Assembly: GCA_049515175.1 (NCBI GenBank)
Contig: JBEKUI010000274.1
Span: 1 to 9,352 of the forward strand
Direction of reading: 5' to 3'
From: JACQNR01 sp049515175
Lineage (GTDB): Bacteria; Acidobacteriota; Terriglobia; UBA7540
DNA length: 9,352 nucleotides
Shown: positions 1 to 5,782 of the stretch, in pieces
Numbering within the stretch: the first letter of the stretch is position 1
Layout of the letters: every line of letters begins with the position of its first letter
Translations under genes and position numbers: made by a program
The notes under the pieces: generated by a model
Database searches by the model: none
Told to the model about the DNA's origin: nothing
What the model saw: only the letters and a program-made list of their open reading frames with translations

Positions 1-72
1 TTGTTGAGCGCGCGCCAGGGGACAAAAAAGCAAGCCAATAAGAACGACGAACGGGAACTTGGAAATCTTCAC
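1..72 (-). CDS. Partial secreted protein (N-terminus only)
   Basis: A reading frame on the minus strand starts with GTG at 72-70 and leaves the window at base 1. Only 24 codons are visible. They read as a textbook Sec signal peptide: M-K-I-S-K, a hydrophobic core (FPFVVLIGLLFCPL), then ARA followed by QQ, a good signal peptidase I site. A purine-rich ribosome binding site (AAGGGAG, minus strand) lies about 9 nt upstream of the GTG, which supports this start. The gene follows the dehydrogenase gene on the same strand, 46 bp after its stop, with a GC-rich hairpin between them. The mature protein lies outside the window, so its function cannot be judged. The cysteine in the core is not in a convincing lipobox. 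I am fairly sure of the gene and its export, and cannot name it. Confidence 0.72.
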   Translation of the reverse strand, partial: MKISKFPFVVLIGLLFCPLARAQQ

Positions 73-94
73 GATGAGGCACTCCCTTGTAGTG

Positions 95-122
95 GTAGGG
101 GCGGGGCAAGCCCCGCCCCTAC
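95..122. repeat. GC-rich perfect hairpin, REP-like palindrome
   Basis: GTAGGGGCGGGGC (95-107) is followed by AA and then by its exact reverse complement (110-122), giving a 13-bp stem with a 2-nt spacer. The right arm covers the TAG stop (121-119) of the dehydrogenase gene. No T-run follows on the minus strand, so it is not a standard intrinsic terminator, though it could stabilise the 3' end of the mRNA or weaken read-through into the left-edge gene. Palindromes with this kind of sequence recur between genes in several GC-rich phyla. Membership of a repeat family is recalled, not tested; this window holds only one intact copy. Confidence 0.7.
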
Positions 123-1147
123 GGATGCAGCAGAATTTTCCCGAAGAAATTGCGGCTTTCCATCTTCTCCTGCGCGGCGCGAGCTTCCGCAAGTGGGAAG
201 GCGGAATCGATCACGCCTTTGAGACGCCGCTGTCCGATGAATTTCAGCGCCTCCAGCAACTCCGCTTTGCCGCCCATGAACGAACCGAGGATCGAGCGCT
301 GCCGGCCATAGAGGATTTGGAGATTGAGCTTCACTTCCGGCCCCGCGGTGGTGCCGCAGGTAACGAGGCGCCCGTAAGTGGCGAGCGACTCGAAGCAATC
401 TTCCCAGACTGCCGCGCCCACGTGTTCAAAAACGAGATCCACGCCGCGCTTGGCGGTGAGGCGCTTTACTTCCTCGGCAATCGACTGCTTGCTGTGATTG
501 ATCACTTCATCGGCGCCCAGCGCGCGGGCCTTTTCGAGCTTCCAATCCGCGCCCGCCGTGGCGATGACGCGCGCGCCCACCAGCTTGCAGATCTGGACCG
601 CCGCCATCCCCACCCCCGAACCCGCGCCGATGACCAGCACATCCTCGCCGGGCTTCAGTCCCGCGCGCGTGAAGAGCATGTGCCAGGCAGTGACAAAAAC
701 CAGCGGCACGGCGGCCGCTTCGTCAAAGCTCAGGTCTCCGGGAATCGGGATGACGTTCATCTCGGCGGCTTTCACATATTCGGCGTAGCCGCCGTCCACC
801 AGAACTCCGTATAGCGTATAGCTCCGGCAGGCGCTGTCGAACCCCTTGAAGCATGCCTCGCACTGCCCGCAACTGATGCCCGGCGAAAGCAGCACGCGGT
901 CGCCAGGCTTGAATCGCGTGACGAGCGAACCGGCTTCCGCGACCTCGCCTGAAATGTCGGCGCCCACGATGTGCGGCATGGACAATTGCCAGCGTCGCAC
1001 GCCTCCGCGTACCCAGATATCGAGATGGTTCAGCGCGCACGCCTTGACCTTGACCAGAACTTCGTTGGCTTGAATCTTCGGGTCAGGCGCGTCCTCGTAC
1101 TTCAGAACTTCCGGCCCGCCGTGCTCGTGAAAACGGACTGCCTTCAT
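119..1147 (-). CDS. MDR-family zinc-type alcohol dehydrogenase / quinone oxidoreductase
   Basis: This is a 342-aa medium-chain dehydrogenase/reductase, expected to be a cytosolic NAD(P)H-dependent oxidoreductase. The N-terminal GroES-like domain covers about residues 1-130. The Rossmann domain follows, with GAGSGVG at 174-180 and a GADEVI segment further on. Four cysteines (93, 96, 99, 107; C-x2-C-x2-C-x7-C) form the structural zinc lobe of classical alcohol dehydrogenases. The catalytic zinc site looks lost: the usual first Cys is replaced by Asn40 (ALNHLD), and the GHE motif reads GAD (62-64). That pattern fits quinone-oxidoreductase-like or enoyl-reductase-like members rather than zinc-dependent alcohol oxidation. 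No acidic residue sits right after the second Rossmann strand (VIATAGADWK), which hints at NADPH. The start is set by GGAGG, 4 nt before the ATG. The gene stands alone or leads the left-edge secreted gene. The substrate cannot be told from sequence. Confidence 0.93.
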   Translation of the reverse strand: MKAVRFHEHGGPEVLKYEDAPDPKIQANEVLVKVKACALNHLDIWVRGGVRRWQLSMPHIVGADISGEVAEAGSLVTRFKPGDRVLLSPGISCGQCEACFKGFDSACRSYTLYGVLVDGGYAEYVKAAEMNVIPIPGDLSFDEAAAVPLVFVTAWHMLFTRAGLKPGEDVLVIGAGSGVGMAAVQICKLVGARVIATAGADWKLEKARALGADEVINHSKQSIAEEVKRLTAKRGVDLVFEHVGAAVWEDCFESLATYGRLVTCGTTAGPEVKLNLQILYGRQRSILGSFMGGKAELLEALKFIGQRRLKGVIDSAFPLAEARAAQEKMESRNFFGKILLHP

Positions 1148-1362
1148 AATTCCTCCGCCTCGCCAGGTTGTTCCAAAAACAACTTCTGAGGGTCATCGAA
1201 CCGGGACGCTGTTGCAACCCTCATGCAAAAACTCCCAAAACGAATCCAGCACGAAAATCGCCCCAAATACGCACGCATCCTATTGACCCCAGAGCACTTA
1301 AGCCTGTTAGCTTCGTTTTGACGGACATTTTTGAAAAAGTTCCTTCTTTTCAATGACTTCCC

Positions 1363-1398
1363 AGCTTTGGGCCCTTGCTATCGAAGGGCCGGAAAGCT
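1363..1398. other. Imperfect stem-loop in the intergenic region
   Basis: AGCTTT (1363-1368) pairs with AAAGCT (1393-1398), and GGCCCTT (1370-1376) pairs with AAGGGCC (1384-1390). A small internal loop (one base against two) separates the helices, and a 7-nt loop closes the hairpin, giving 13 pairs in total. No T-run follows on either strand, so an intrinsic terminator is unlikely. It lies about 215 bp upstream of the dehydrogenase ATG and about 270 bp upstream of the predicted xdhC promoter. It could be an RNA or DNA structural element; its role is unknown. Confidence 0.45.
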
Positions 1399-1596
1399 CT
1401 CCTGCAAACCGCTTGCACCCACCCCTCTCCCCGCCAGCTCCCCCTTCGCGCATAGGCTAGCACTCTATCGTATCTTGAACCGGAAATCAAGAGACCAAAT
1501 GTTCCCATCGCGGCGCACCCGCGCGCGTTTTTCTCGATACCCCCTCACATTGCGTACCGGTCCTGGGCGCGCTGGGCGGCCTTGTGTCGCATGACG

Positions 1597-1610
1597 GCGG
1601 TATATACCGC
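1597..1610. promoter_or_regulatory. Perfect 14-bp palindrome, candidate operator
   Basis: GCGGTATATACCGC is an exact palindrome with a TATATA centre and GC flanks, the shape of a binding site for a dimeric helix-turn-helix repressor or activator. It lies 60 bp upstream of the predicted -35 box of xdhC, a position that suits an activator or a distal operator. No matching regulator gene is in the window and no second copy was seen. Confidence 0.4.
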
Positions 1611-1670
1611 AACGGCCACCTTGTAAGGCGCATTCTACCGCCCGCGGCCGCTACCTCCAAGCGTCTTCCG

Positions 1671-1699
1671 TTGACATCACGGGGGCCGCTGTTTAACCT
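1671..1699 (+). promoter_or_regulatory. Sigma70-like promoter for leaderless xdhC
   Basis: A consensus -35 box TTGACA (1671-1676) is followed by a 17-bp spacer and TAACCT (1694-1699), which keeps the first, second and last bases of TATAAT. The spacing would place the transcript start at about 1706-1707, on the A of the xdhC ATG, so the mRNA would have no leader. This agrees with the GGAGG at 1702-1706, which touches the ATG and is too close to serve as a normal ribosome site. The -10 box is weak, so this remains a prediction. Confidence 0.5.
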
Positions 1700-1706
1700 A
1701 CGGAGG

Positions 1707-2531
1707 ATGGATATCTTCGCGGAAATTGCCAAGCTGCGAAAAGAGGGGCGCAAAGCAGCGCTCGCCACCATCATTCAGGTGCAAGGCTCGATCCCGAGCT
1801 ACGAAAGCTCGAAGATCCTGGTCCGCGACGATGGTTCGATCGTGGGCACCGTGGGGGGCGGATGCGTCGAAGCCGAGGTGTGGTCCGTGGCGCAGGATGT
1901 AATGCGCGAGGAGAAGCCGCGGCGCCTGCACTTCAATCTCAACAATCAGCCCGAGTACGACAACGGCCTGATCTGCGGCGGCTCGCTCGACATTTTCGTC
2001 GAGCCGATTCTCGCCGCGCCCACCGCCTACATCTTTGGCGGCGGCCACGTTTCGCTCTATCTCGCCAAGGTCGCGAGCGTGGCGGGGTTTGAGGTGGTGG
2101 TGATTGATGACCGGCCGGCCTTCGCCAATAAAGAGCGCTTCCCGGACGCGAGTGAAACGCACGCCGGCGCGTGGGAAGAGATCTTTCCCAAACTCAAGAT
2201 CAACGATTTCGCCTATCTGGTGTTGGTCACGCGTGGCCACAAAGGCGACCTGACCTGCTTGCGCTGGGCGCTCACGACTCCGGCGCGCTACATCGGCATG
2301 ATCGGCTCCAAGCGCAAATTCATTGAGATTGCGAAAGTGCTGGAAGGCGAAGGCGTGCCAGCGGAGAAGATCGAACAGGTCCACTCGCCCGTCGGGCTCG
2401 ATATCGGCGCGCTCACGCCGGAAGAGATCGCCGTCGCCATCGTCGCGGAGATGATTGCGGTGCGCCGCAATGCGACGGCGGTTCCATCCTTGGCTTTGCA
2501 GCGAAAGACAGGTATTGGAAGTAGGAAGTAG
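1707..2531 (+). CDS. xdhC: XdhC/CoxI-family molybdenum cofactor insertion factor
   Basis: This 274-aa protein belongs to the XdhC/CoxI family. Studied members bind the molybdenum cofactor, shield it during sulfuration and help insert it into xanthine dehydrogenase or CO dehydrogenase-type hydroxylases in the cytosol. The N-terminal XdhC domain carries GTVGGGCVEAEV (Cys53) and GLICGGSLDIFVEP (Cys90), the two conserved cysteines. The C-terminal Rossmann-like domain begins at YIFGGGHVS (from 108), with IDDRP, YIGMIGSKRK, and HSPVGLDIGALTPEEIAVAI near the end. The frame is open back to 1584, but the extra 41 residues are unlike the family, and the usual start (MDIF) falls at 1707, next to a promoter that predicts a leaderless mRNA. 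The stop codon lies inside the GGAAGTA repeat that leads to mocA, 69 bp on. The two genes are probably one operon. No hydroxylase subunits are in view. Confidence 0.93.
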   Translation: MDIFAEIAKLRKEGRKAALATIIQVQGSIPSYESSKILVRDDGSIVGTVGGGCVEAEVWSVAQDVMREEKPRRLHFNLNNQPEYDNGLICGGSLDIFVEPILAAPTAYIFGGGHVSLYLAKVASVAGFEVVVIDDRPAFANKERFPDASETHAGAWEEIFPKLKINDFAYLVLVTRGHKGDLTCLRWALTTPARYIGMIGSKRKFIEIAKVLEGEGVPAEKIEQVHSPVGLDIGALTPEEIAVAIVAEMIAVRRNATAVPSLALQRKTGIGSRK

Positions 2532-2592
2532 GAAAATACGTGGATTCAGCAGGCCGTCTTGCCCTACTTCCCACTTCCTATTTCCTACTCCC
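2517..2592. repeat. GGAAGTA tandem and inverted repeat between xdhC and mocA
   Basis: The left arm GGAAGTAGGAAGTAGGAA (2517-2534) is a tandem 7-mer that includes the xdhC TAG stop. The right block is its pyrimidine complement, CTACTTCCCACTTCC (2564-2578) running into TTCCTATTTCCTACTCCC (2575-2592). The last 18 bases match the reverse complement of the left arm at 16 of 18 positions, so the transcript can fold into a long hairpin with a loop of about 40 nt, or pair in a shifted register. It fills the gap up to 8 nt before the mocA ATG. Purine-rich arrays of this kind occur between genes in some Acidobacteria as I recall them; this was not checked here. Confidence 0.65.
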
Positions 2593-2600
2593 TCTTCTTT

Positions 2601-3191
2601 ATGATCGCTGGATTGATCCTCGCCGCCGGTGAATCGTCCCGTATGGGCCGCGACAAGGCGCTGCTCATTTATTGCGGGCAAACCTTCCTCGAAACCATAA
2701 TCGCTATGCTGCGCGAAGCGGGGATCGACCGTATTGCTGTGGTGCTCGGCCATCACGCGGAGGAAATTCGGCAGGCGGCCAACCTGGCCGAAGTCGAGGT
2801 GGTGATTAATCCCGAATACCGCCGCGGCCAAACGTCATCGCTGCAAGCCGGACTGCGCGCTCTCGACCAGCCAAACCTCGAAGGTCTCGTGCTTTGCCTG
2901 GTCGACCATCCCACCGCGACTTCCACAACGGTGCGAAAGCTCGTGGAGTCTTTTCGTTTGTCGCGCGCTCCCGTCGTGATCCCCACCCATCAAGTCCAGC
3001 GCGGCCACCCGGTCCTCATCAGCCGCACGCTCTTCGACGAACTCTTGAACCTCGGCCCCGAGCAAGGCGCCAATCTCGTCGTCCACAACTATCGCGACCG
3101 GACAAGCTTCGTGGAGGTCGATGACGGGGGAATCCTGCTTGATGTGGATGACGATGTTGCCTACCGGCGACTTTCTCAGTACCCGTCTTAG
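2601..3191 (+). CDS. mocA: MocA-like molybdenum cofactor cytidylyltransferase
   Basis: A 196-aa nucleotidyltransferase (NTP_transf_3, MobA/MocA type). The N-terminal signature LAAGESSRMGRDK (7-19) binds the nucleotide. LAAG rather than LAGG at this place is the form linked to CTP use (MocA), as opposed to GTP use (MobA). GQTSSLQAGL (76-85), the metal-site segment LCLVDHP (Asp102) and GHPVLI (134-139) follow in the usual order, and the protein ends with GILLDVDDDVAYRRL, a variant of the common DxDTPxDY ending. The expected reaction is CTP plus Mo-molybdopterin to molybdopterin cytosine dinucleotide, the form used by xanthine dehydrogenase-type enzymes. Pairing with xdhC strongly supports this. 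ATG 2601 is chosen because the signature starts right after it; a TTG at 2559 would add 14 hydrophobic residues translated from the repeat. No Shine-Dalgarno sequence precedes 2601, since the upstream bases are nearly all pyrimidines. Translation may depend on coupling to xdhC. Confidence 0.9.
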   Translation: MIAGLILAAGESSRMGRDKALLIYCGQTFLETIIAMLREAGIDRIAVVLGHHAEEIRQAANLAEVEVVINPEYRRGQTSSLQAGLRALDQPNLEGLVLCLVDHPTATSTTVRKLVESFRLSRAPVVIPTHQVQRGHPVLISRTLFDELLNLGPEQGANLVVHNYRDRTSFVEVDDGGILLDVDDDVAYRRLSQYPS

Positions 3192-3194
3192 GGT

Positions 3195-3220
3195 CTTACC
3201 TCGCGCGGCGACAAGGTAAG
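3195..3220. terminator. Weak stem-loop between convergent genes
   Basis: CTTACCT (3195-3201) and AGGTAAG (3214-3220) form a 7-bp stem with a 12-nt loop in the 55-bp gap between the mocA stop and the end of the leftward protease gene. The position suits a bidirectional terminator. The stem is short and there is no T-run on either side, so the call rests mainly on placement. Confidence 0.3.
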
Positions 3221-3246
3221 TTCAAGACATCAGACGACGCAAAACT

Positions 3247-4449
3247 CTATTTCTTGTCTTTCCCTTTCCCCTCACGCCGCTCCAGACTCGGTTCTGACGA
3301 TTTGGCCAGATACCTCAAACGTTCGACGATCTGATCTGCAATTTCGGGCGCGGCACGCACTCCGTCCCACTTGATTGCCTTTCCCGCGCCCAGAATGATT
3401 CCAGTGGTCTGGTGGGTCATGCGGTAGGTGAAGTCCCAGGTCAGGAATTTCCGGTCCAGCTCGATGATCAGATCCGCGCTGCGCCGATCCTTGACCAGCA
3501 GCCAGTGCCCCGATTTGAATTCCTCTTTTTCGAGCAGCTTTTTTTCCAAAGGTTCGGCCGGGAATTCATTGCTTCCCAGCACGCAGAACGTGCGGATGGA
3601 ACGAATCATCTGAACGGGATCGGCCTTGGCGATAGCCGAGGACTGGGGCGGATGCGTCGGCTCGGGAAGGCTCAGGTCCTTGCCGGAGCCCATCGGCGTG
3701 AGCGATTTGGCGTTCGCCAGGCCCACGACGCTCTCAATGGGAACGGTGAAGTTCAGGTTCTGGCCACTCTTGGAGGCGACCACAATGCCCAGTAATCGTC
3801 CCTGGGCATCCACCAGCGCCCCGCCACTGGAGCCGGGCGAAACCGGCGCTGTGAACTGGAGAATTCGGTAGCCCGTCCCGGCTCCGGGAACCTCATCCGC
3901 CATCCGTGAGGCGCTCAGAACGCCTGCCGAAGCAGTCCAGCCGAGAGCTTCCGGGTTCGAGACGACGTAAACGGTCTCTCCGGGTTTGACCGCATCGGCG
4001 GGGGCAGTCGCCACCCCTTCGAGCCCCGCGGCCCGCAATCGCAACGCGGCGATGTCGCGCCGCTCGTCCACAGCCATCAAATCGACGTTGTCGTAAACCT
4101 CATGATTTTTCAGCCGTACCTGGATCTCCTTGGCGTCCTTCACGACATGGTAAGCCGTGAGTAGCATGCCCTCGCGTCCCACAATGACGCCAGAACCAAC
4201 TCCTGCAAGCTGGCCGCTTCCTTGCCCGACCAGAATCATCACTACCGTCGGCGACACCCGCTCGACGACTTGCTCGCCCGTTAGCGGGCGCGGAAGCTCC
4301 GCAAGTTGCTGGGGACCGGGAGACGGGTCGAGAGGGATCCCTCGCTCTTGCGTTCGGGCATCCAGAGAAGAAATGACAAGGACCACCACCAGAGAGCCGA
4401 GAGCCAGCCCTCGACCCGAGGTGCTCCATACGGGGGTGTGGCGGGTCAT
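3247..4449 (-). CDS. Signal-anchored trypsin-like serine protease (HtrA-type) with novel C-terminal domain
   Basis: A 400-aa protein. A hydrophobic stretch at about 14-28 (LALGSLVVVLVISS) after a basic N-terminus is a signal peptide or membrane anchor, so the enzyme should act outside the cytoplasmic membrane. The protease domain (about 60-250) has the DegP/HtrA triad: His101 in LLTAYHVV, Asp132 in RRDIAAL, and Ser208 in SPGSSGGALVD, followed by LLGIVVASK and NFTVPI. No PDZ domain follows. A Pro/Ser-rich linker (about 252-272) leads to a domain at about 283-384 that I do not recognise. It contains ADLIIELDRKF and TTGIILGAGKAIKWDG, and reads like the alpha/beta domains of secreted acidobacterial proteins that follow the pattern 'residues-AD-hydrophobic-strand, TG-strand'. 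The tail is basic. AGGAGG (minus strand, 4461-4456) sits 6 nt before the ATG. An insertion sequence starts only about 25 bp upstream, so the native promoter may be displaced. Confidence 0.9.
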   Translation of the reverse strand: MTRHTPVWSTSGRGLALGSLVVVLVISSLDARTQERGIPLDPSPGPQQLAELPRPLTGEQVVERVSPTVVMILVGQGSGQLAGVGSGVIVGREGMLLTAYHVVKDAKEIQVRLKNHEVYDNVDLMAVDERRDIAALRLRAAGLEGVATAPADAVKPGETVYVVSNPEALGWTASAGVLSASRMADEVPGAGTGYRILQFTAPVSPGSSGGALVDAQGRLLGIVVASKSGQNLNFTVPIESVVGLANAKSLTPMGSGKDLSLPEPTHPPQSSAIAKADPVQMIRSIRTFCVLGSNEFPAEPLEKKLLEKEEFKSGHWLLVKDRRSADLIIELDRKFLTWDFTYRMTHQTTGIILGAGKAIKWDGVRAAPEIADQIVERLRYLAKSSEPSLERREGKGKDKK

Positions 4450-4458
4450 AACAAGCCT

Positions 4459-4473
4459 CCTAATAGTACTAGG
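4459..4473. promoter_or_regulatory. Palindromic site over the protease ribosome binding site
   Basis: CCTA (4459-4462) and TAGG (4470-4473) flank an exact 8-bp palindrome TAGTACTA (4464-4471), which shares two bases with the right arm. The left arm overlaps the AGGAGG of the protease gene. It could be an operator, and it contains CTAA and CTAG, which fit the YTAR target preference of IS701-family elements. Evidence is limited to symmetry and position. Confidence 0.3.
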
Positions 4474-4484
4474 TTAAGTTACTC

Positions 4485-4513
4485 TTGACTCCTCTTCGAG
4501 ATGGCATTATCCT
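4485..4513 (+). promoter_or_regulatory. Promoter of the transposase, predicted leaderless
   Basis: TTGACT (4485-4490), a 17-bp spacer and TATCCT (4508-4513) form a sigma70-like promoter ending 6 nt before the transposase ATG at 4520. No Shine-Dalgarno sequence is present (the bases before ATG are CTCTGGGC). A transcript starting at the expected distance would begin at or beside the ATG. The -35 box overlaps the tentative left terminal repeat, as is common in insertion sequences. Confidence 0.45.
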
Positions 4514-4519
4514 CTGGGC

Positions 4520-5782
4520 ATGACATCCCGGGAGTTAAAAGCTCTCGATCAACGCTTGACAGCGTTTCTCGAGGATTTGCTCGCTCCCCTGGGCCGGAGC
4601 GAGCGACGGCATTGGGCCCGCACATACATCCAGGGGTTGCTGCTGGACGGGGAGCGCAAATCCATCGAGCCCTTGGCCCAGCGGATTCCCGGTGCCGACG
4701 TCCAGGCGCTGCGCCAGTTCGTAGGACAGAGTCCCTGGGCCGTGGAGGCGGTGCAAGGGGAGCTGGCGCGCCAAGTCGTGGACCTGCTTAGCGATGCGGA
4801 AGTATGGATTCTGGACGAGACCTCGTTTCCCAAGGCGGGTGAGCACTCGGTGGGCGTGGCCCGGCAATACTGCGGAGCTTTGGGCAAGGTGGCCAACTGC
4901 CAAGTGGCCGTGACCCTGCACTGGTCGAGCGGCGAGGCCAGTTGTCCGCTGGGTTGGCGGTTGTATTTGCCGCGGGAATGGCTGCAGAACCGGGAACGGG
5001 CCCAGGAAGTGAAGTTGCCGGAAGGCCTCGCCTATCGGAGCCAAAAGGAACTGGCCTTGGAATTGGTCGACCAGATGTTGAGTTGGGGCCTGCCCCAGCT
5101 GCCGGTGGTGGCGGACTCGGCTTACGGCAACGATTTTGATTTTCGGGAGCAGTTGCGCCGTCGGAAGTTGTCCTACGTGATGGCCGTGGAGCCCAAGACC
5201 GTGGTTTGGACCGCAGACCCCAACGCGGTACCCCTGCCGCCGCCGCGACCCACCGGTCGGCCGCGGCGCTACCCGCCCCGGGAAGCGATGCCGCGGCCTC
5301 AGGACTTGGCGACCGTGGCCCGCCAGTGGCCCGCCGCGCGCTGGCGGACGGTGAGTTGGCGCGAGGGAACTCGGGGCCCACAGCGCTCGCGCTTCGCCCG
5401 CCTGCCGGTTTGGGCCGCCCACGGCTGGCGAGCGCAGGAGCACCCGGCGCGCGTCGCCGAATGGTTGCTGATCGAATGGCCGGCCGGGCAACCGGGACCT
5501 CGCAAGTACTGGTTGGCCCAGTGGGGCCCGGGCGTGCCCGGCCTGCGTCGCTTGGTGCGCATCGCGCATGCGCGTTGGCGGATTGAAATGGATTACCGCG
5601 AGCTCAAGGACGAACTCGGCCTCGATCATTTTGAAGGCCGTCACTGGTTGGGATGGCATCATCACGTCACCCTGGTCACGATGGCCTACGCCTTCCTTCG
5701 CGCCGAGCAAGCTCGCCTCAAAAAAAACTCTTGGTGCGACCTTGCCCGCCGTGCGGAGGAGTCTGCAACGAGTGCTGATTAG
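4520..5782 (+). CDS. IS701-family transposase, C-terminus frameshifted
   Basis: A 420-aa DDE transposase in the frame as written. Catalytic residues: Asp99 in WILDETSFPKAG, Asp199 in PVVADSAYG, and Glu356 in WRIEMDYRELK, where Lys363 completes the E-x6-K signature. GLDHFEGRHW and the YAFLRAE helix follow, as in IS701 relatives. The family resemblance breaks after codon 402, at a run of eight A (5720-5727). The encoded tail there (NSWCDLARRAEESATSAD) is not family-like, whereas the +1 frame continues TLPAVRRSLQRVLIRLSG and a CPWC motif. Removing one A restores a protein of about 439 residues ending at 5840. Either the element has suffered a one-base insertion or sequencing error, or the A8 run is a slippage site that yields both lengths. 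ATG 4520 is supported by the promoter 6 nt upstream. The active-site core is intact, so the shorter product might still act. Confidence 0.93.
   Translation: MTSRELKALDQRLTAFLEDLLAPLGRSERRHWARTYIQGLLLDGERKSIEPLAQRIPGADVQALRQFVGQSPWAVEAVQGELARQVVDLLSDAEVWILDETSFPKAGEHSVGVARQYCGALGKVANCQVAVTLHWSSGEASCPLGWRLYLPREWLQNRERAQEVKLPEGLAYRSQKELALELVDQMLSWGLPQLPVVADSAYGNDFDFREQLRRRKLSYVMAVEPKTVVWTADPNAVPLPPPRPTGRPRRYPPREAMPRPQDLATVARQWPAARWRTVSWREGTRGPQRSRFARLPVWAAHGWRAQEHPARVAEWLLIEWPAGQPGPRKYWLAQWGPGVPGLRRLVRIAHARWRIEMDYRELKDELGLDHFEGRHWLGWHHHVTLVTMAYAFLRAEQARLKKNSWCDLARRAEESATSAD

Larger units (their letters stand above)
1148..1706. other. Divergent intergenic region without a convincing gene
   Basis: This 559-bp stretch separates the leftward dehydrogenase gene from rightward xdhC. 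Its first part (about 1170-1360) is richer in A and T than the flanking genes. Frames of 60-90 codons cross it, but none looks like a protein family. It holds a short inverted repeat beside the dehydrogenase ribosome site (GTTGTT at 1167-1172, AACAAC at 1178-1183), an imperfect hairpin at 1363-1398, a perfect palindrome at 1597-1610 and a promoter at 1671-1699. No clear dehydrogenase promoter was found. The length and the signals suggest a regulated region, but no regulator gene lies nearby. Confidence 0.6.

Noticed and set aside
59..814. 251-codon plus-strand frame opposite the dehydrogenase
   Set aside because: It is a shadow of the MDR gene; it also runs through the GC hairpin and has no motif.
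1144..1353. 69-codon minus-strand frame that overlaps the dehydrogenase start by ATGA
   Set aside because: The overlap looks like translational coupling, but the frame begins with TTG, has no family resemblance, and the dehydrogenase has its own strong ribosome site.
1584..1706. Upstream extension of xdhC by 41 codons
   Set aside because: The residues are not XdhC-like, and the stretch contains the palindrome and a -35/-10 pair, so it is treated as non-coding.
1148..1706. Possible molybdenum-cofactor riboswitch upstream of xdhC
   Set aside because: No multi-helix structure or motif of that class could be recognised, and the predicted xdhC transcript starts at the ATG, leaving no leader.
1698..2831. 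377-codon minus-strand frame across xdhC and mocA
   Set aside because: It is the antisense shadow of two well-recognised genes and shows no protein motif.
4535..5710. 391-codon minus-strand frame opposite the transposase
   Set aside because: High GC content leaves the antisense frame open; the sense strand has the full DDE transposase motifs.
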